Shown: positions 46,988 to 59,300 of the stretch, piece by piece
Layout: every line of letters starts with the position of its first letter
Position numbering within the stretch: position 1 is the first letter of the stretch
NCBI GenBank assembly: GCA_025267735.1
Contig: CM046298.1
Coordinates: forward strand, 36,765,264-36,829,263
Direction of reading: 5' to 3'
DNA: 64,000 bases
Source: Mactra quadrangularis
Taxonomy: Eukaryota; Mollusca; Bivalvia; Venerida; Mactridae
The notes under the pieces: model-generated
Database searches by the model: none
What the model was told of the DNA's origin: nothing
What the model saw: only the letters and a program-made list of their open reading frames with translations
Made by a program: the position numbers and the translations under genes

Positions 46988-48630
46988 GAACGTCAGACTG
47001 GTTCGATGTTCAACCACAGAACTACATTCGGACTATTATTAATGAATGTCGAACGTCGAGCTGGTTCGATATTCAACCTCAGAACTACATTCGGACTATT
47101 ATTAATGAATGTCGAACGTCGAGCTGGTTCGATATTCAATCTCAGAACTACATTCGCATCAAAATCATTAATGAATGTCGAACGTCGAACTGGTTCGATA
47201 TTCAACCTTAGAACTACATTCGGACTATTATTAATGAATGTCGAACGTCGAGCTGGTTCGATATTCAACCTCAAAACTACATTCGGACTATTATTAATGA
47301 ATGTCGAACGTCGAACTTGTTCGATATTCAACATCAGAACTACATTCGGACTATTATTAATGAATGTCGAACGTCGAGCTGGTTCGATATTCAACTTCAG
47401 AACTACATTCAGACTTTTATTAATGAATGTCGAACGTCGAGCTGGTTCGATATTCAACCTCAGAACTACATTCGGACTATTATTAATGAATGTCGAACGT
47501 CGAACTGGTTCGATATTCAACCTCAGAACTACATTCGGACTATCTTTTATGAATGTCGAACGTCGAGCTGGTTCGATATTCAATCTCGAACTACATTCGC
47601 ATCATTATCATTAATGAATGTCGAACGTCGATCTGGTTCGATATTCAACCTTAGAACTACATTCGGACTATTATTAATGAATGTCGAACGTCGAACTGGT
47701 TCGATATTCAACCTTAGAACTACATTCGGACTATTATTAATGAATGTCGAACGTCGAACTGGTTCGATATTCAACCTCAAAACTACATTCGGACTATTAT
47801 TTATGAATGTCGAACGTCGAACTGGTTCGATATTCAACCTCAGAACTACATTCGCATTAGTATTATTAATGAATGTCGAACGTCGAGCTGGTTCGATATT
47901 CAACCTCAGAACTACATTCGGACTATTATTAATGAATGTCGAACGTCGAGCTGGTTCGATATTCAACTTCAGAACTACATTCAGACTTTTATTAATGAAT
48001 GTCGAACGTCGAGCTGGTTCGATATTCAACCTCAGAACTACATTCGGATTATTAGTAATGAATGTCGAACGTCGAACTGGTTCGATATTCAACCTCAGAA
48101 CTACATTCGAACTATCTTTTATGAATGTCGAACGTCGAGCTGGTTCGATATTCAATCTCAGAACTACATTTGCATCATTATCATTAATGAATGTCGAACG
48201 TCGAACTGGTTCGATATTCAACCTTAGAACTACATTCGGACTATTATTAATGAATGTCGAACGTCGAACTGGTTCGATATTCAACCTTATAACTACATTC
48301 GGACTATTATTAATGAATGTCGAACGTCGAACTGGTTCGATATTCAACCTCAAAACTACATTCGGACTATTATTAATGAATGTCGAACGTCGAACTGGTT
48401 CGATATTCAACCTCAGAACTACATTCCCATTAGTATTATTAATGAATGTCGAACGTCGAGCTGGTTCGATATTCAACCTCAGAACTACATTCGGACTATT
48501 ATTAATGAATGTCGAACGTCGAGCTGGTTCGATATTCAACTTCTGTTCGATATTGGCACATTATGCAAATATCGAACGTCGAACTGGTTCGATATTCGAT
48601 ATTGAATATCGAATATCGAACGTCGAATGT
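46988..48630 (-). repeat. 63-bp satellite array, right arm block 3 with a 573-bp higher-order repeat
   Basis: About 26 reverse-oriented monomers ending in the outer edge motif. Landmark variants recur at 573-bp spacing: GCATCATTATCATTAATG at 47599 and 48172, and CATTAGTATTATTAATG at 47855 and 48428. This is a nine-monomer higher-order unit, again a multiple of three. Confidence 0.93.
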
Positions 48631-48674
48631 TATGCTAAGTTATTGGAGCTGTAGTGCATTGCCGTACAGGATCT

Positions 48675-49050
48675 CTACTATCTCAATGAAGGGTCACGTC
48701 GAGATGACCTTTATGTCGACCAAACAATGCGTAGCTTTCATCTAGACGAAAACACTATTACTAATAGTCACATTTTGATTTCGTAATTTCTATTTATAGA
48801 CCAAGGTTTGCATGCTAATTTAACAGCGGTATTATTCACAGTCTGCGATTGGGCGGCTCATTTCAAATTGCGTGACGTGGACGATGTAAACAAGTTAGTT
48901 ATCATAACAATTTTGTCATAAAATATTATGATGAGAAAAGGTCACCTGAACGTGACTTTCGTTTGAAAAAGGCCAGATCTTAAATAGCGAGTAGGCGAGC
49001 GGAACATTTTAGATCGGGTTTTAATCAGATTGAAATGCATGTAAATGAAA
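48675..49050. other. Right flank of the giant palindrome, no feature
   Basis: Unique AT-rich sequence. A CGTGACGTGGACG patch at about 48870 is the only local oddity. Confidence 0.4.
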
Positions 49051-49054
49051 TTCG

Positions 49055-49112
49055 TGCTCCATTCGTGGTCGAGTGGTAAGAGTTACAGACTTCAAGTCTA
49101 AGGTTGTTGAAT
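49055..49112 (+). repeat. tRNA-Leu/Ser-like 5' half (relic)
   Basis: TCGTGGTCGAGTGGTAAGAG resembles a tRNA A box, followed by CAGACTTCAAGTCTAAGG, an anticodon-arm-like hairpin with TTCAAG in the loop. No B box or acceptor 3' half follows, so it is at best a tRNA or SINE-head fragment. Confidence 0.35.
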
Positions 49113-49209
49113 AGAACATTTTGTGGGTGCTTAAGACGTCATTTAAAGTCAGGATAAGCGACTAAGTGTTTTTATTAGAATTCTATTGTATAGGTCACAT
49201 CACTCATTT

Positions 49210-49403
49210 GTCTTGGAAAGCAAAATTTCTGGATTTAGATATAAAACAGTTTTTAGGCACATGCTTCCGTCAATAACAGACAACTGTCCTACATGATTAA
49301 GAAGCAGAGGTAGAAGATCATTTTCGAAGGCATGCCCCGCTCGGAATCGATCCCATGATCTGTTGGTCAGTAGCCTTGCCCGATACCATCTGATCTAGCC
49401 GAC
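49210..49403 (-). mobile_element. tRNA-derived SINE, reverse orientation, tail missing
   Basis: The minus strand reads a head (GGCTAGATCAGATGGTATCG, then GATCGATTCCGAGCGGGGCA) and body (ATCATGTAGGACAGTTGTCT, GACGGAAGCATG, CTAAATCCAGAAATTTTGCT) matching the copies at 43092 and 62921. The tail and most of the post-GGTGAGTAGG part are gone. Confidence 0.8.
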
Positions 49404-49410
49404 GAACGTA

Positions 49411-50200
49411 AGAGTACATTTTAATATGATTTAAAGTACCAAATACAAAACCTCCAAGTTCGTGTCAGAAAACATATTTTCACAATTGATACACGAATGT
49501 AATCGAAACATCGTATTTTATTGTTCTATATTCATAAACAATATCATCATGATCTTTTATGTGAATTCCGTTGGGAAATAGACTTTCAGGAACTATAACT
49601 ATTTCTATATTTTCTAAGAAAACGTGTTCCATCGAATACATAAAGACATGCCACAAAACGCATGTTTCCCTTGTGTCTTGGTGAATATTTCAAAATTAAA
49701 GTTTTAATCCTAAATTGTTCTAGAATATTTTCATGGAAAATGATAAATGTAGAAATGTCATGATTTGAATGAAACTTTTGAAAAAAAAACTGGTATGGCA
49801 TCTTCTGTTGTAGTAAACAGTCTAACGTCAGTTTTGTACATGGTTAACATGAATCAAAGTTAGGACTGAATTTAGGCAGTTTGGAAGTTAACATTAACAG
49901 TGATGATAAAAAGGTGTTCAATTAATATTTAAATTAAAATAGTATAAATAATGAGCTATCAATGCGCTTTTATGATAAGCAAAAGTGATTACATAGCGCG
50001 TATATAGTGAATTCCATGTCACATGATACATTGTACATTCCATATCAAGATTCCTGAACCCTTTTCTTTCAAAAATTGGAATTGAAATTATGGTTTGGAG
50101 ACTTATAGTGTGAAAAACAGTGATTTAGCGTAATGTTATCGTGACGATATATTTCATGAATTTATGTAAAAAAAATTACGTCATTATTATTATTATTAAT
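49411..50200. other. Intergenic, no feature seen
   Basis: AT-rich. The 71-codon minus ORF at 49586 is not recognised. Confidence 0.4.
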
Positions 50201-50206
50201 GTTATC

Positions 50207-50234
50207 CTGAGGAAGGTCCACCGAAACGCGTTGA
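50207..50234 (+). other. CTGAGGA...GAAAC motif (hammerhead-core-like)
   Basis: CTGAGGA, a short GGT/ACC stem, then CGAAACGCGTTG, preceded by a run of ATT. This order resembles the conserved core of hammerhead ribozymes found in some retroelements. However, stem II would be only 3 bp with a tiny loop, and I could not build stems I and III, so this is only a pointer. Confidence 0.15.
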
Positions 50235-50524
50235 TAATTATATCATATATTTCAAGAACTGTACGTGTTGTTGTTGTTTTATAGTCGTTTAATGAATTTA
50301 TGTGACATACGTAGTTTTTACGATACAAACTTTGACTTTCAGCGTTATACAATGCCAAGCATCAGTGTTTTTAAGTTAACTGTGTTGTATTTCAAGAGTT
50401 GTATTTGCGAAATTGCTGTAGTCTGAGTAAACAACACAAGTTTTAGTTAAATTGTTTCTATAAAAGCTAACAATTTTCTTTGCAAAAGCTTTCAAGTTTC
50501 GTGTAAAGAAATAAAACACATTCA

Positions 50525-50790
50525 AAGATTTCATTTTCTTTCATGCTTTACCATGTCATGTAGTGTTATTCGATGAAAATATACAATGAAAATATAAAAT
50601 ATAATATTTTTATCGTAGAGAAAATATAGCCTTACATTTCATAGTTAAAATGTCATCTAAGAAAATAAATAAAATCATCTCGGAGAAGGAATAAGGTCAC
50701 GTTATATTTGTGTAAAATACCTCTTCAAGTGACAAAACACAAAATTAAGCATGAACGAATCAGAATATTCGTCAATTTTGAAGTAAGATT
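50525..50790. repeat. Dispersed repeat family A, copy 2
   Basis: Same motif order as 30377-30610 (TTTCTTTCATGCTTTACC, GTTATTCGATGAAAATATAC, TATTTGTGTAAAATACCTCT). The TGACGTCA motifs are decayed to AAATGTCATCTAAG and AAAATCATCTCGG. Confidence 0.7.
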
Positions 50791-52084
50791 TTTTATCTCA
50801 CAACATGAGCTCAGAAAACGACATTTTACAAGTGACTACGCCACTCATTAAAAAAATATGTTTTCTGAGCTCATTCGGTGAAAGAAGAATCGATCTGACA
50901 CCAAAGGTGATGAATATTTATATCTATTTTTAATAAAGGCAAATTTTGCATGTTAAACTCAAAACTACAGAGTTTCATAACGTGGTACGTCTTTTCTGCT
51001 TAATACTTTCATAAAAAAGTATACAAAATTGGTTTTCCTATTTTCATGTAAGAGACGCATTAAGCAACATGGGAAATGGAGCTGCAGAGGAAATACTAGC
51101 AATAACCGGAAGTCATATTTTGTAACTTTAAGTAAATTCTGCACTAAAACATGGACTCATATCTACATCAAAGTTCGATCATCTAGTTTAATCTAAAGAC
51201 TCAAACCTCATCATTATACAGTTTATGTGTATCTGTATAAAACCTTGCGTGATAGATTTGTATATTTTTCCTCTTGAATATGTCAAAAGACATTGCCAGA
51301 CGCTGAGGGACAAGAAACCGCGAAATTTGTATGCATTATATACGAAACGATTTTCTTACACGCTAAACTTACGTAGTTTCCATCATACTTGTAGACTGTC
51401 GTAAAAACGGAACATATTTTTCCACATTTCTCTTCCCTACATGGGAATATTCATCTAGTAAAGTAATGACTTGTTATAGAAATCACGCAATGATCCTTGG
51501 GAAGGATGGTAGAATACGAGAAGGCCAGGTTTTTGCCATTTCATTATCTCCAAGACTTTATTTGAGATAACGAAACGACACAAAAGTTTCCTATTAATAT
51601 GTGTAACTGCGGGGAGCTGTTTGGTAATAACTGGTTTTGACATGCAACTAAGTGCATGTGTCACTGTCTTTTGTAGCATTCTTAATGCCATTGCATTTAT
51701 AAACTTAACAAAGGACAAAGCCACGAAGATAAAAAGGGTTTTTTTGCAGTTTTAATGAAGTTTGCGGATGGTTATTCAACAAGAATACTTTTCATTTGAA
51801 AACCTAAGTTCAACAGTGTCGACAGAAAAGACAGTTATCCTTCAAGTAGCCATTCTATCAACCACTTTCTTTTATCTTGGATGTAAAGATATGACTTTTG
51901 TATGATTACTTATTTTCATTTTTACATCAAGTCACGGCCGAGTTCTTTCCTCACCATTGTTTCATCATAACGCATAATATCAGTTTAACTCATGTTTGCA
52001 TGTTTATTTAACTGATGCTAAGGTGAATTGAACAAATGTACATTAATATGTTTTGAAATTTTATGAACACTTTTGCCCTTGAAA
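50791..52084. other. Intergenic, no feature seen
   Basis: AT-rich. An 89-codon minus ORF (51455-51724) is not recognised. A short inverted pair ACATGAGCTCAGAAAACGAC / TATGTTTTCTGAGCTCATTC at about 50803-50876 forms a 70-bp hairpin. Confidence 0.4.
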
Positions 52085-52222
52085 AAATAAATGACATTTC
52101 ACTCACAATACGTGTGGCTTTTTCATTGTTTAATAAATTATTGTGTTTAAAACAAATTAATTTTCATACTAAGGTTATTGTGATACTTGTTTGATTGCAA
52201 TGTATCGTGGAGTCGGAAAGGA
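52085..52222. repeat. Dispersed repeat family B, copy 1
   Basis: Matches 55783-55915: ATTTCACTCA, GGCTTTTTCATTGTTTAATA, then ACTAAGGTTATTGTGATACT, then TTGCAATGTAT. Non-coding. Confidence 0.7.
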
Positions 52223-54077
52223 AGAGTCAAACGATTATTTAAGCATTAATGTACACTGCAACTTTGCGACATTTTTTAAAAAGCCTGTTCTTTTCCAACA
52301 TAACAAAAGGAAACAAAAATACATCACTACTTAAGTTTATCTATTTACATCTAAATTGCTATAGATTTTAGTACAAGGAAACACTTAGGAAACATTTTAT
52401 TTCTTATGATAGAAACTTGTTCTTTTATGAGGAAGTCAAAAAGTGCATAACATGTTTCATTCATTATCAGCTATTACATACCACCCAGATTCTAACTAAT
52501 ATTCACACAGAACCTAAACAATGATGGTAAAACCTGGGAATATCATAGAGAAGTTTGTTTACCAGTGAACAATGCAGACTATGTGCTGTGTATACAAATG
52601 TTACATACGTTCTAGATAACGAGGCCTTCTAAATTAACATCTGAATAACTTCATATAACTTCAAGAGATATTACACACAGCCCTCCAAAAGTTCTTGCCC
52701 GATCAATGGGTTTATTGACTTATGAAACTTGTAGACAAACAGATCATGGACACTAACCAAGTAATTTTACAACAGAAATGTTTAGCTATAAACACCACAT
52801 CGGATATTGCAAACATAGGCGATTGTTGGCAGTTTTACAGTTTAAAATACTTAAATTGAGACAAATACCTGCATAATAATGAAATTCTGCTATAAATTAA
52901 GATCAATAAGTTTAATGGTCCTAAATGTAGAATTTTACAGTACAGTTAAAGCTTATTCATTTTACATATACATCATAATTTTGATAAACTAATTTATGCT
53001 AATTGTCTGGAATTTTATCAGATCAATCTTTGTTCTTTGTTTTCACTGGTACTCTTAAATGTACATTGGGTTATTCTATATCAGGATTATATTGTGAGTC
53101 TGAAAATATGTCAGGAACAGCAACAGGAAAACAATACAGACTTTTCAAGAAATTTAGGATGGCACTGTATGAATAAACATTGTTATATGGGAAAGTAGTT
53201 GGCAAGATTTCATGGTACAAGGTAAACTGAACAATTGATTAGGTTATAGTATATTGTCAATCAGTGTAAAGAACGTACTTCAGATTTAAATATTTATCAA
53301 GTGGATGCCCCTGGTAGTCAGTTATTCTAAACATAGAAGCTATTAATCTTACATAAATAAGTTGTTTTATCGTCTATAATATAATTCCATAGCTACGAAT
53401 ACTGGTAATAATTGCATTGTCTTTAATATTTTATGACATAATTGTCTCTCATAAAACTGTTGATGTTAGAAAGTAGAAGAAATGTTTTATTTTACAGAAA
53501 ATTGCAACACGTTTCATAAGCTTCCCTTTTGGTATTTCTAATGCACCAACCAATACAATATAGTACAGTAGTTTTTATACAGATTGGACATAGATTACAG
53601 CCTTTAATTAGGCGAACATGAACATCAAAACAAGAGAAAAGAACATGTCAATACAATAAAACACACAAATAAATGCATATTGATAAAGTAAACATCATTA
53701 GCATTTTTACCTAAATTAAAAAAGTGGCAAGTTGTTTCTTACAAATGGGCTATGGAATGAATTGTAGTCTTACAATACTAAACAAGTACTATACTAAACT
53801 ATTACTGCTACAAATTATCAAGGGAAATCATTTACCCAACTGACTATTACGTTGGCTGTTAATTACCAGAAAACATAATTCTCACATAGAGACTCTTCCT
53901 TCATCTACGACAGACACTTTACCAGATGTGACTAGGTACAGTAATTACCACTTAAATAATAGCTTCTATCGTCTTATATTGAACATTTCTAAAATAGTTG
54001 ATGATCGAAGTTTTTTCTCAATGTCAAAGTATAAGACAACTATCAAGATCAGTATGTGTACATTATACGTATAAAAG
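52223..54077. other. Intergenic, no feature seen
   Basis: Uniform AT-rich sequence. No ORF above 60 codons and no repeat noticed. Confidence 0.45.
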
Positions 54078-54712
54078 CATGCCAAGGCTATATATTTTGG
54101 CATGTCAAAACAACGTTTTCTGGCATGTCATAACTACGTACCTTGTCATGTCATGGCTACCTATTTTGTAATGTCAAGACTACATAAATGACTTATTATA
54201 TCTATATGTGTTTTTTTAAATGTCTATGTCAATGGAATATCAAGGCTACGTAAATGGTATTGACTTATTATATCTATATGTTTTTTTGAATGTCTATGTC
54301 AATGGAATGTCAAGACTACGTAAATGACTTATTATATCTATATGTGTTTTTTTAATGTCTATGTCAATGGAATGTCAAGGCTACGTATATGACATGTCAA
54401 AGTTACCAATATCACATATCAAAGCTACGGCTTTTTTGTCAGAACAAGGATATACGTTTTGACATTTCAGGGCTACGGGAATATCAAGGCTACGTACATG
54501 ACTTAAAAAGGCTTCGTATTTTGGCATGTCAAGTCTACAAGAATGTCAAAGCAACCAATATTACATGTCAAGGCTACAGCTTTTGTTTGTCATAACAAGG
54601 ATACACATTTTGACATTTCTAGGCTTCGTATATGACGTATAAAAGCTTCATATTTTGGCATGGCAAGGCGACGCATTTTGACATGTCAAGGCTACGGGAA
54701 TGTCAAAGCTAC
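54078..54712. repeat. Nested minisatellite: 23-bp unit with a 68-bp sub-array
   Basis: Irregular repeats of CATGTCAAGGCTACGTATTT plus TGG (23 bp), interrupted at about 54175-54385 by three copies of a ~68-bp unit containing ACTTATTATATCTATATGTG and GTCTATGTCAATGGAATGTC. CATGTCAAGG-type repeats resume afterwards with more decay. The 68-codon ORF at 54389 is repeat translation. Confidence 0.85.
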
Positions 54713-55483
54713 GTATTTCTTGACGCCATTTATCATCTATGACTATGTGACGTCATATTTTTATAATTCAATGTTGTAGTACTTTTGTATTTTCATCATA
54801 TATATTTTTACCGTGAAGCATGAATAAAAATGTCTTTACTACATCCATTAGCCCTAATATAAAAGTGTAATGTTTACTGAAGTTATCACCATCGTTTTAA
54901 AAACATCAAGTTTATCTTAAAATTGAAAAATACACTTCAAATCATGTATCTAGTATTGATGTGATACAATAAGAATAAAAATCTTAAAAATGTCTAATTC
55001 TTTTGCGATTTTAAGAAGTAAATGGAGACATCAGTTAACTATTTTTACAGAATGTCTTCGAAGCTTCAGAAATAATACTTGTATCTCGTTATAGTCTTCT
55101 AGACAATTTATTTCAGGAGACTGTAAAATAAATAAAGTGTGTAACTATGGCAACGGATGACGTCTGTAGTTGTATTTATGTTGCCTTTTATAACAGCAGT
55201 CGTAGACTTGCAGGAAATTCTGTATTTATAAGTGAAATCTGATTACAAATCTCATTTTATCTAAAAGGATTCGAATGGAATTTTCTCAAAGACTTTGTCA
55301 TTATATTCCATGAAAAAGAGCAGAATAATCAAAATAATTCAAAAGTTTAATTTAGCTTAAAGATAGAAATGATCTAAGAATATGTAATACATCAACAAAA
55401 TAGTAATAATGATAGTTAGGCCTGCTTGTATGATACAAGCGATATGAAGAAATAAGGAAGTCACTTTTCTTTAATAAAATGGA
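54713..55483. other. Intergenic, no feature seen
   Basis: AT-rich unique sequence. Confidence 0.4.
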
Positions 55484-55640
55484 TATCTATTGTATGAAAA
55501 TATAGTAAGACAATATAAGATATCTTATTGTTTCATTGAAGTGAAAATGTCACGTAAAATGACGTACTTTTAAGAGTTAAATGACGTAATATTATAAGAG
55601 AAAAAAGACACTGGGTTATATTTGTGTATAATATCTAAAA
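55484..55640. repeat. Dispersed repeat family A, copy 3
   Basis: GTGAAAATGTCACGTAAAAT, then GACGTACTTTTAAGAGTTAA, ATGACGTAATATTATAAGAG and TATATTTGTGTATAATATC follow the same order as 30460-30560 and 50640-50730. It lies 140 bp before a family-B copy, suggesting A and B are parts of one larger element. Confidence 0.65.
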
Positions 55641-55782
55641 TAGAGCTTAGAAGAGAGCATATGGTCAAAATGGCGGCCTATTTATCCACATTTTGTGTGA
55701 ACATAATGCATGTATGAATCATTTGATGTTATATGTGAAATATATAATATAGTTTTGTGAGTGATTTGTTATTTAATAAAAA

Positions 55783-55915
55783 ATGACTCTTTCACTCATT
55801 ACACTTGCGGCTTATTCCTTGTTTAATTAGTATTATGAGTAATACAAATTAATTCACATACTAAGGTTATTGTGATACTTGTATGGCTGCAAAGTATGGT
55901 GATTTTGAAAGGATA
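55783..55915. repeat. Dispersed repeat family B, copy 2
   Basis: Same orientation and motif order as 52085-52222, including CATACTAAGGTTATTGTGAT. Confidence 0.7.
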
Positions 55916-58900
55916 TATTCAAAAAGGTATAGTAAATGTAAAAAATGACTTATTTGGAATTCATGGGTTAGTCACAATTTCTTCAAATTTTTGAGGAAGA
56001 AAGACAACTGGAATGAAAAGTGGAATCTGAATTTTCTCATTTCGCCGTCAGCTTGGGTCACGTGACTATACAAAGAATCATTTCTGAAAAGGCACTTTAA
56101 ATTGACTACCCAATGTGAAGTCCAAGAACGACATGCAAATACTGTTCACACTTAGCGGTTATAGCAGCGTAAAGGCTTAACCACTAATGACATCATCCTA
56201 ACGCTAGAGAGAAGATTGTCTAAGTCAAGTAAAATGACAAGTTTTCCAAAGCGCGAATAAAGAATCCTATTATTCATTGAAATGTCACGAAAAATCCTCA
56301 ATATCGAACAAGACATTATCCTGGGAATTCAACAAAGACAAACAGGTTATTCAATTACAATTCACCAGCTGACCAATGCGGTCAGCTAGCTAGAAACTGA
56401 ACATAACGACATAAATGAATTTTTCACCAGTCCGAAAAATGATCATTTTTTTTCAGAACATATCAGACATTACGTGCGACAATAGGAATTAACGAGCACC
56501 CAAGGGACCTTAGTAAAGTGAGCGGGAACAAAAAAGAATTTCCTTTTACCAAGTTTAATCGACATTGGAAAACTATTTTGCTCAGATTACACATTAACAG
56601 GAAACAATAGTAGCACTTAATGATGCAAAGAGGAGTGATCAATAATTAATGTGCAAATGAGATACTGGGAATATCGCCACTAGTCATGAAGTTTGATATT
56701 GTAATAATTGTACTTTCTGAAGTTACACTGTTGACATTATCATAGATGAAATAACATTTACAGTTAGTCATCCACGGAGGCTTTAACAATCCAAATATTT
56801 TGGAAAAGCTTAAGAACATGAATATGTTTACTACACTGAATAGTTAATTAGAAATAGTTAAATAGAGTAAACATTTGCTTTAATGGCCACATTAGTAATT
56901 GCGTTAGAGCAAAATAATTCGATTTTGACGATTTGTTAGATCCATATGCTTAATATAAGAAGAAAATATCATTTATTTAGACTAAAACACAATTAAGACT
57001 ATCGATTTAAATGGTTTTAACAGAGAAATAGTATTGTATGTTTCACAGGGGACAAATGATTCCAGAACATAATTTCACAGTTCGAACCATAAAACTACCA
57101 ATCAATTTGGCTTGTCTACAAAATAAGGGTGAAAAAAGTACAATTGGAAATTATTTCAATCAAGGAAAATCAACACTGACAAGCCTTACAAAACCTAACT
57201 TTAGGCAGCATTGCTTGAAGGGGATGATATTAAGAAAGCACGTTGACACTATAAATGCATGTATTAAACAGCCTCTTATGACAAATAAGATTCCAAATAA
57301 AGCTTTGAGTGTATAAACATACGACGATTTTAGTCAAAGACATTTTTATGTTATCACCCACGATGATAAGCAATAAGAAAGCTAAAGCGCCATGTATGTT
57401 TCCAAAAATAACACAGATTTGCAATTTCTAATGCAAAATATTACACCCCCACTTCGCTTATGGCATTATGGTTACTTTTAGCTCCATCAGAAGAAAGTTT
57501 ATACAGTTTCTCCTTCCGCATTTGGTATATAATTACCAACCTTACCATAGATATTCAGATTGTAGATTCAGGGGGAGACGGCTGTAGAGATTCGTTTTGG
57601 AGAGCTTGGCTAGATGTCAACTTCTTGCATAAAAAAACACTATATTTATACCAAAGTATATCCAGAACCCATATTTTATGTTAGTGTCAGACACACTTAT
57701 GTTACTGATTATTGATAATTGTTAAGAGGTTTTCTTCACTATATATTACCGGCATATGCAATATAACAAGTGATAATCTTTTCCTGACAATGGTAAAGAT
57801 ATATACTTATTTATCATCTAAACTATTAGACTAGACCACGCCAGACCACGTGAGCATGTTGACTAGAACCTGTCATATTGCTGTAATGATGAAATATTAA
57901 ATTACCGCTCAGGAGACAAAATACGTTCATTCTATTTATTAACAGATATATCATCCTGTCAAACAATGGTCAAAGTTTCCGTTATACTTCTTACTGCAAA
58001 GTTCAGTCTCGAATGCAAGCTTGTATTGTAACATTCGGAACTTCTCGGCCACACGCTACGAATAACCTCGGACATATTTAGTCGCCTTCTTGAGAACTAC
58101 ATTTTCGACACATTCCAACAAAATGCTTTCACCGGTGTTGAAGTCAACAAATCCACGATCGTTTAGGCGATGAGTGATGTTTCGTTTTTAGTACATACGA
58201 GTACATTTGAAATAACACAACTCAATGTCGCTGAACAATATTTAGTTAAATATACATGTATAACATAGAAATATGTTTTGACAAAGAACTGTGTGTATAA
58301 TACAAGAACTATTTTGCATAGCCGTTATGTGCTTCGCCTCGCAAAGGTAGTAAGAACCCAAGCCGCCAGGGTAGACCCCCCATGAATCCTTTCATGAAAG
58401 GTCGAGGTGTTCCAAATGGTGCTGTAACTGACACAGTACGACGCATGCGCAATACAACCTTTTATCTCAGGTTACATTCGGCAAATGCTAAATTAAATTT
58501 ACTATAAAATCCTTTGATAGAAACTCTCTGTGGAAATAAAACCAACAAACAAGTTTTAAGTTTAAATAGAAAATGTATTAGAATGTTCAAATGTTATAGC
58601 AAGCTGATATAATGCATTTAAATGCTCATCACGCATCACCACAAATATTAACAAGGGTTTGGATCCACAACAACGTCTTCATTATTCTATGCCTCCAGCT
58701 TCATGCCTTTGATGGTGTTAACTTTAGCATTAAACTATATAATCATTATCCTTTCAGTCCACTTTTAATTCAGTCTTAGTGCTGTAATTAGACAGCCAAA
58801 GCGTTTCCGTCATACCCAGTAATATCCAAAAGGGTTCGGAGAGTCATTATTAAAACGTGTGCCAATGGATAACGAGACATAATCAACGTTACCGCCATCG

Positions 58901-59048
58901 CTTCATGCTCCTTAGTCAATCAAATTACAACATTACCGAAACAAAAAATGAAGCTTGCATTTGCAAGGTAATGAAAGATTTTCTAATTCAAGCATTTATT
59001 TAACAAACACTTACGTATTAACTGTTATTCATACGGGCTTAAATTGTA
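55916..59048. other. Intergenic, no feature supported
   Basis: AT-rich. ORFs at 57038-57316 (92 codons) and 57460-57684 (74 codons) are unrecognised. At about 58320-58510 a local GC-richer patch has an open frame without a good start (reading ...GRPPMNPFMKGRGVPNGAV...), which I could not assign. Confidence 0.35.
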
Positions 59049-59074
59049 TACAGTAAGGCGCGCGTAATAGTTGA

Positions 59075-59300
59075 AATACGATCTTTACCATTTACGAAGA
59101 CAATACGCATACCATTCGTACGTTATACCATTCCCGAAGTCGAATGCGTACGATACGTATTACGATCTATACGAAGTTCTTACCATATACGTTTTATACC
59201 ATACGTTCTATACGTTTTATACCATACGTTCTATACGTTTTATACCATACGTTCGGTTGTTTACTATACCATTAGTTCGATACGAATGATACGATATATA
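59075..59300. repeat. ATACGTTNTATACC short tandem repeats, left arm
   Basis: Irregular repeats of TACCATACGTTCTATACGTT and relatives (three regular copies at 59185-59245), degenerating to TACGAT/TACGAAG motifs at both sides. The 72-codon ORF here is repeat translation. Confidence 0.8.

Larger units (their letters stand above)
37276..48674. mobile_element. Giant (~11.4 kb) satellite-armed inverted repeat, foldback-like
   Basis: The outer ends match in inverted orientation: AGATATCCTGTA, then TCCAATAACTTGGCACAACA, then TTCGATATTCGATATTCAAT from 37276, and the complement ending at 48674 (ATATCGAA, TTATGCTAAGTTATTGGAGC, TACAGGATCT). Arms run to about 42850 and from about 43868. Both consist of the same 63-bp satellite with ~600-bp GC-rich blocks inserted at matching junctions, and all are reversed in the right arm. 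The arms differ in length and in the number and order of blocks, so this is not a simple mirrored assembly error. The centre (42851-43867) has no transposase. I see no clear target-site duplication. It resembles foldback elements whose long inverted repeats are internally tandem, but I can name no family. Confidence 0.75.

Noticed and set aside
37276..48674. Assembly artefact explaining the whole palindrome
   Set aside because: The arms differ in length, block order, edge monomers and higher-order repeat structure, which a mirrored misassembly would not produce; long reads are still needed to be certain.
58320..58510. Coding exon with the reading GRPPMNPFMKGRGVPNGAV
   Set aside because: Short, no recognised family, no clear splice sites.
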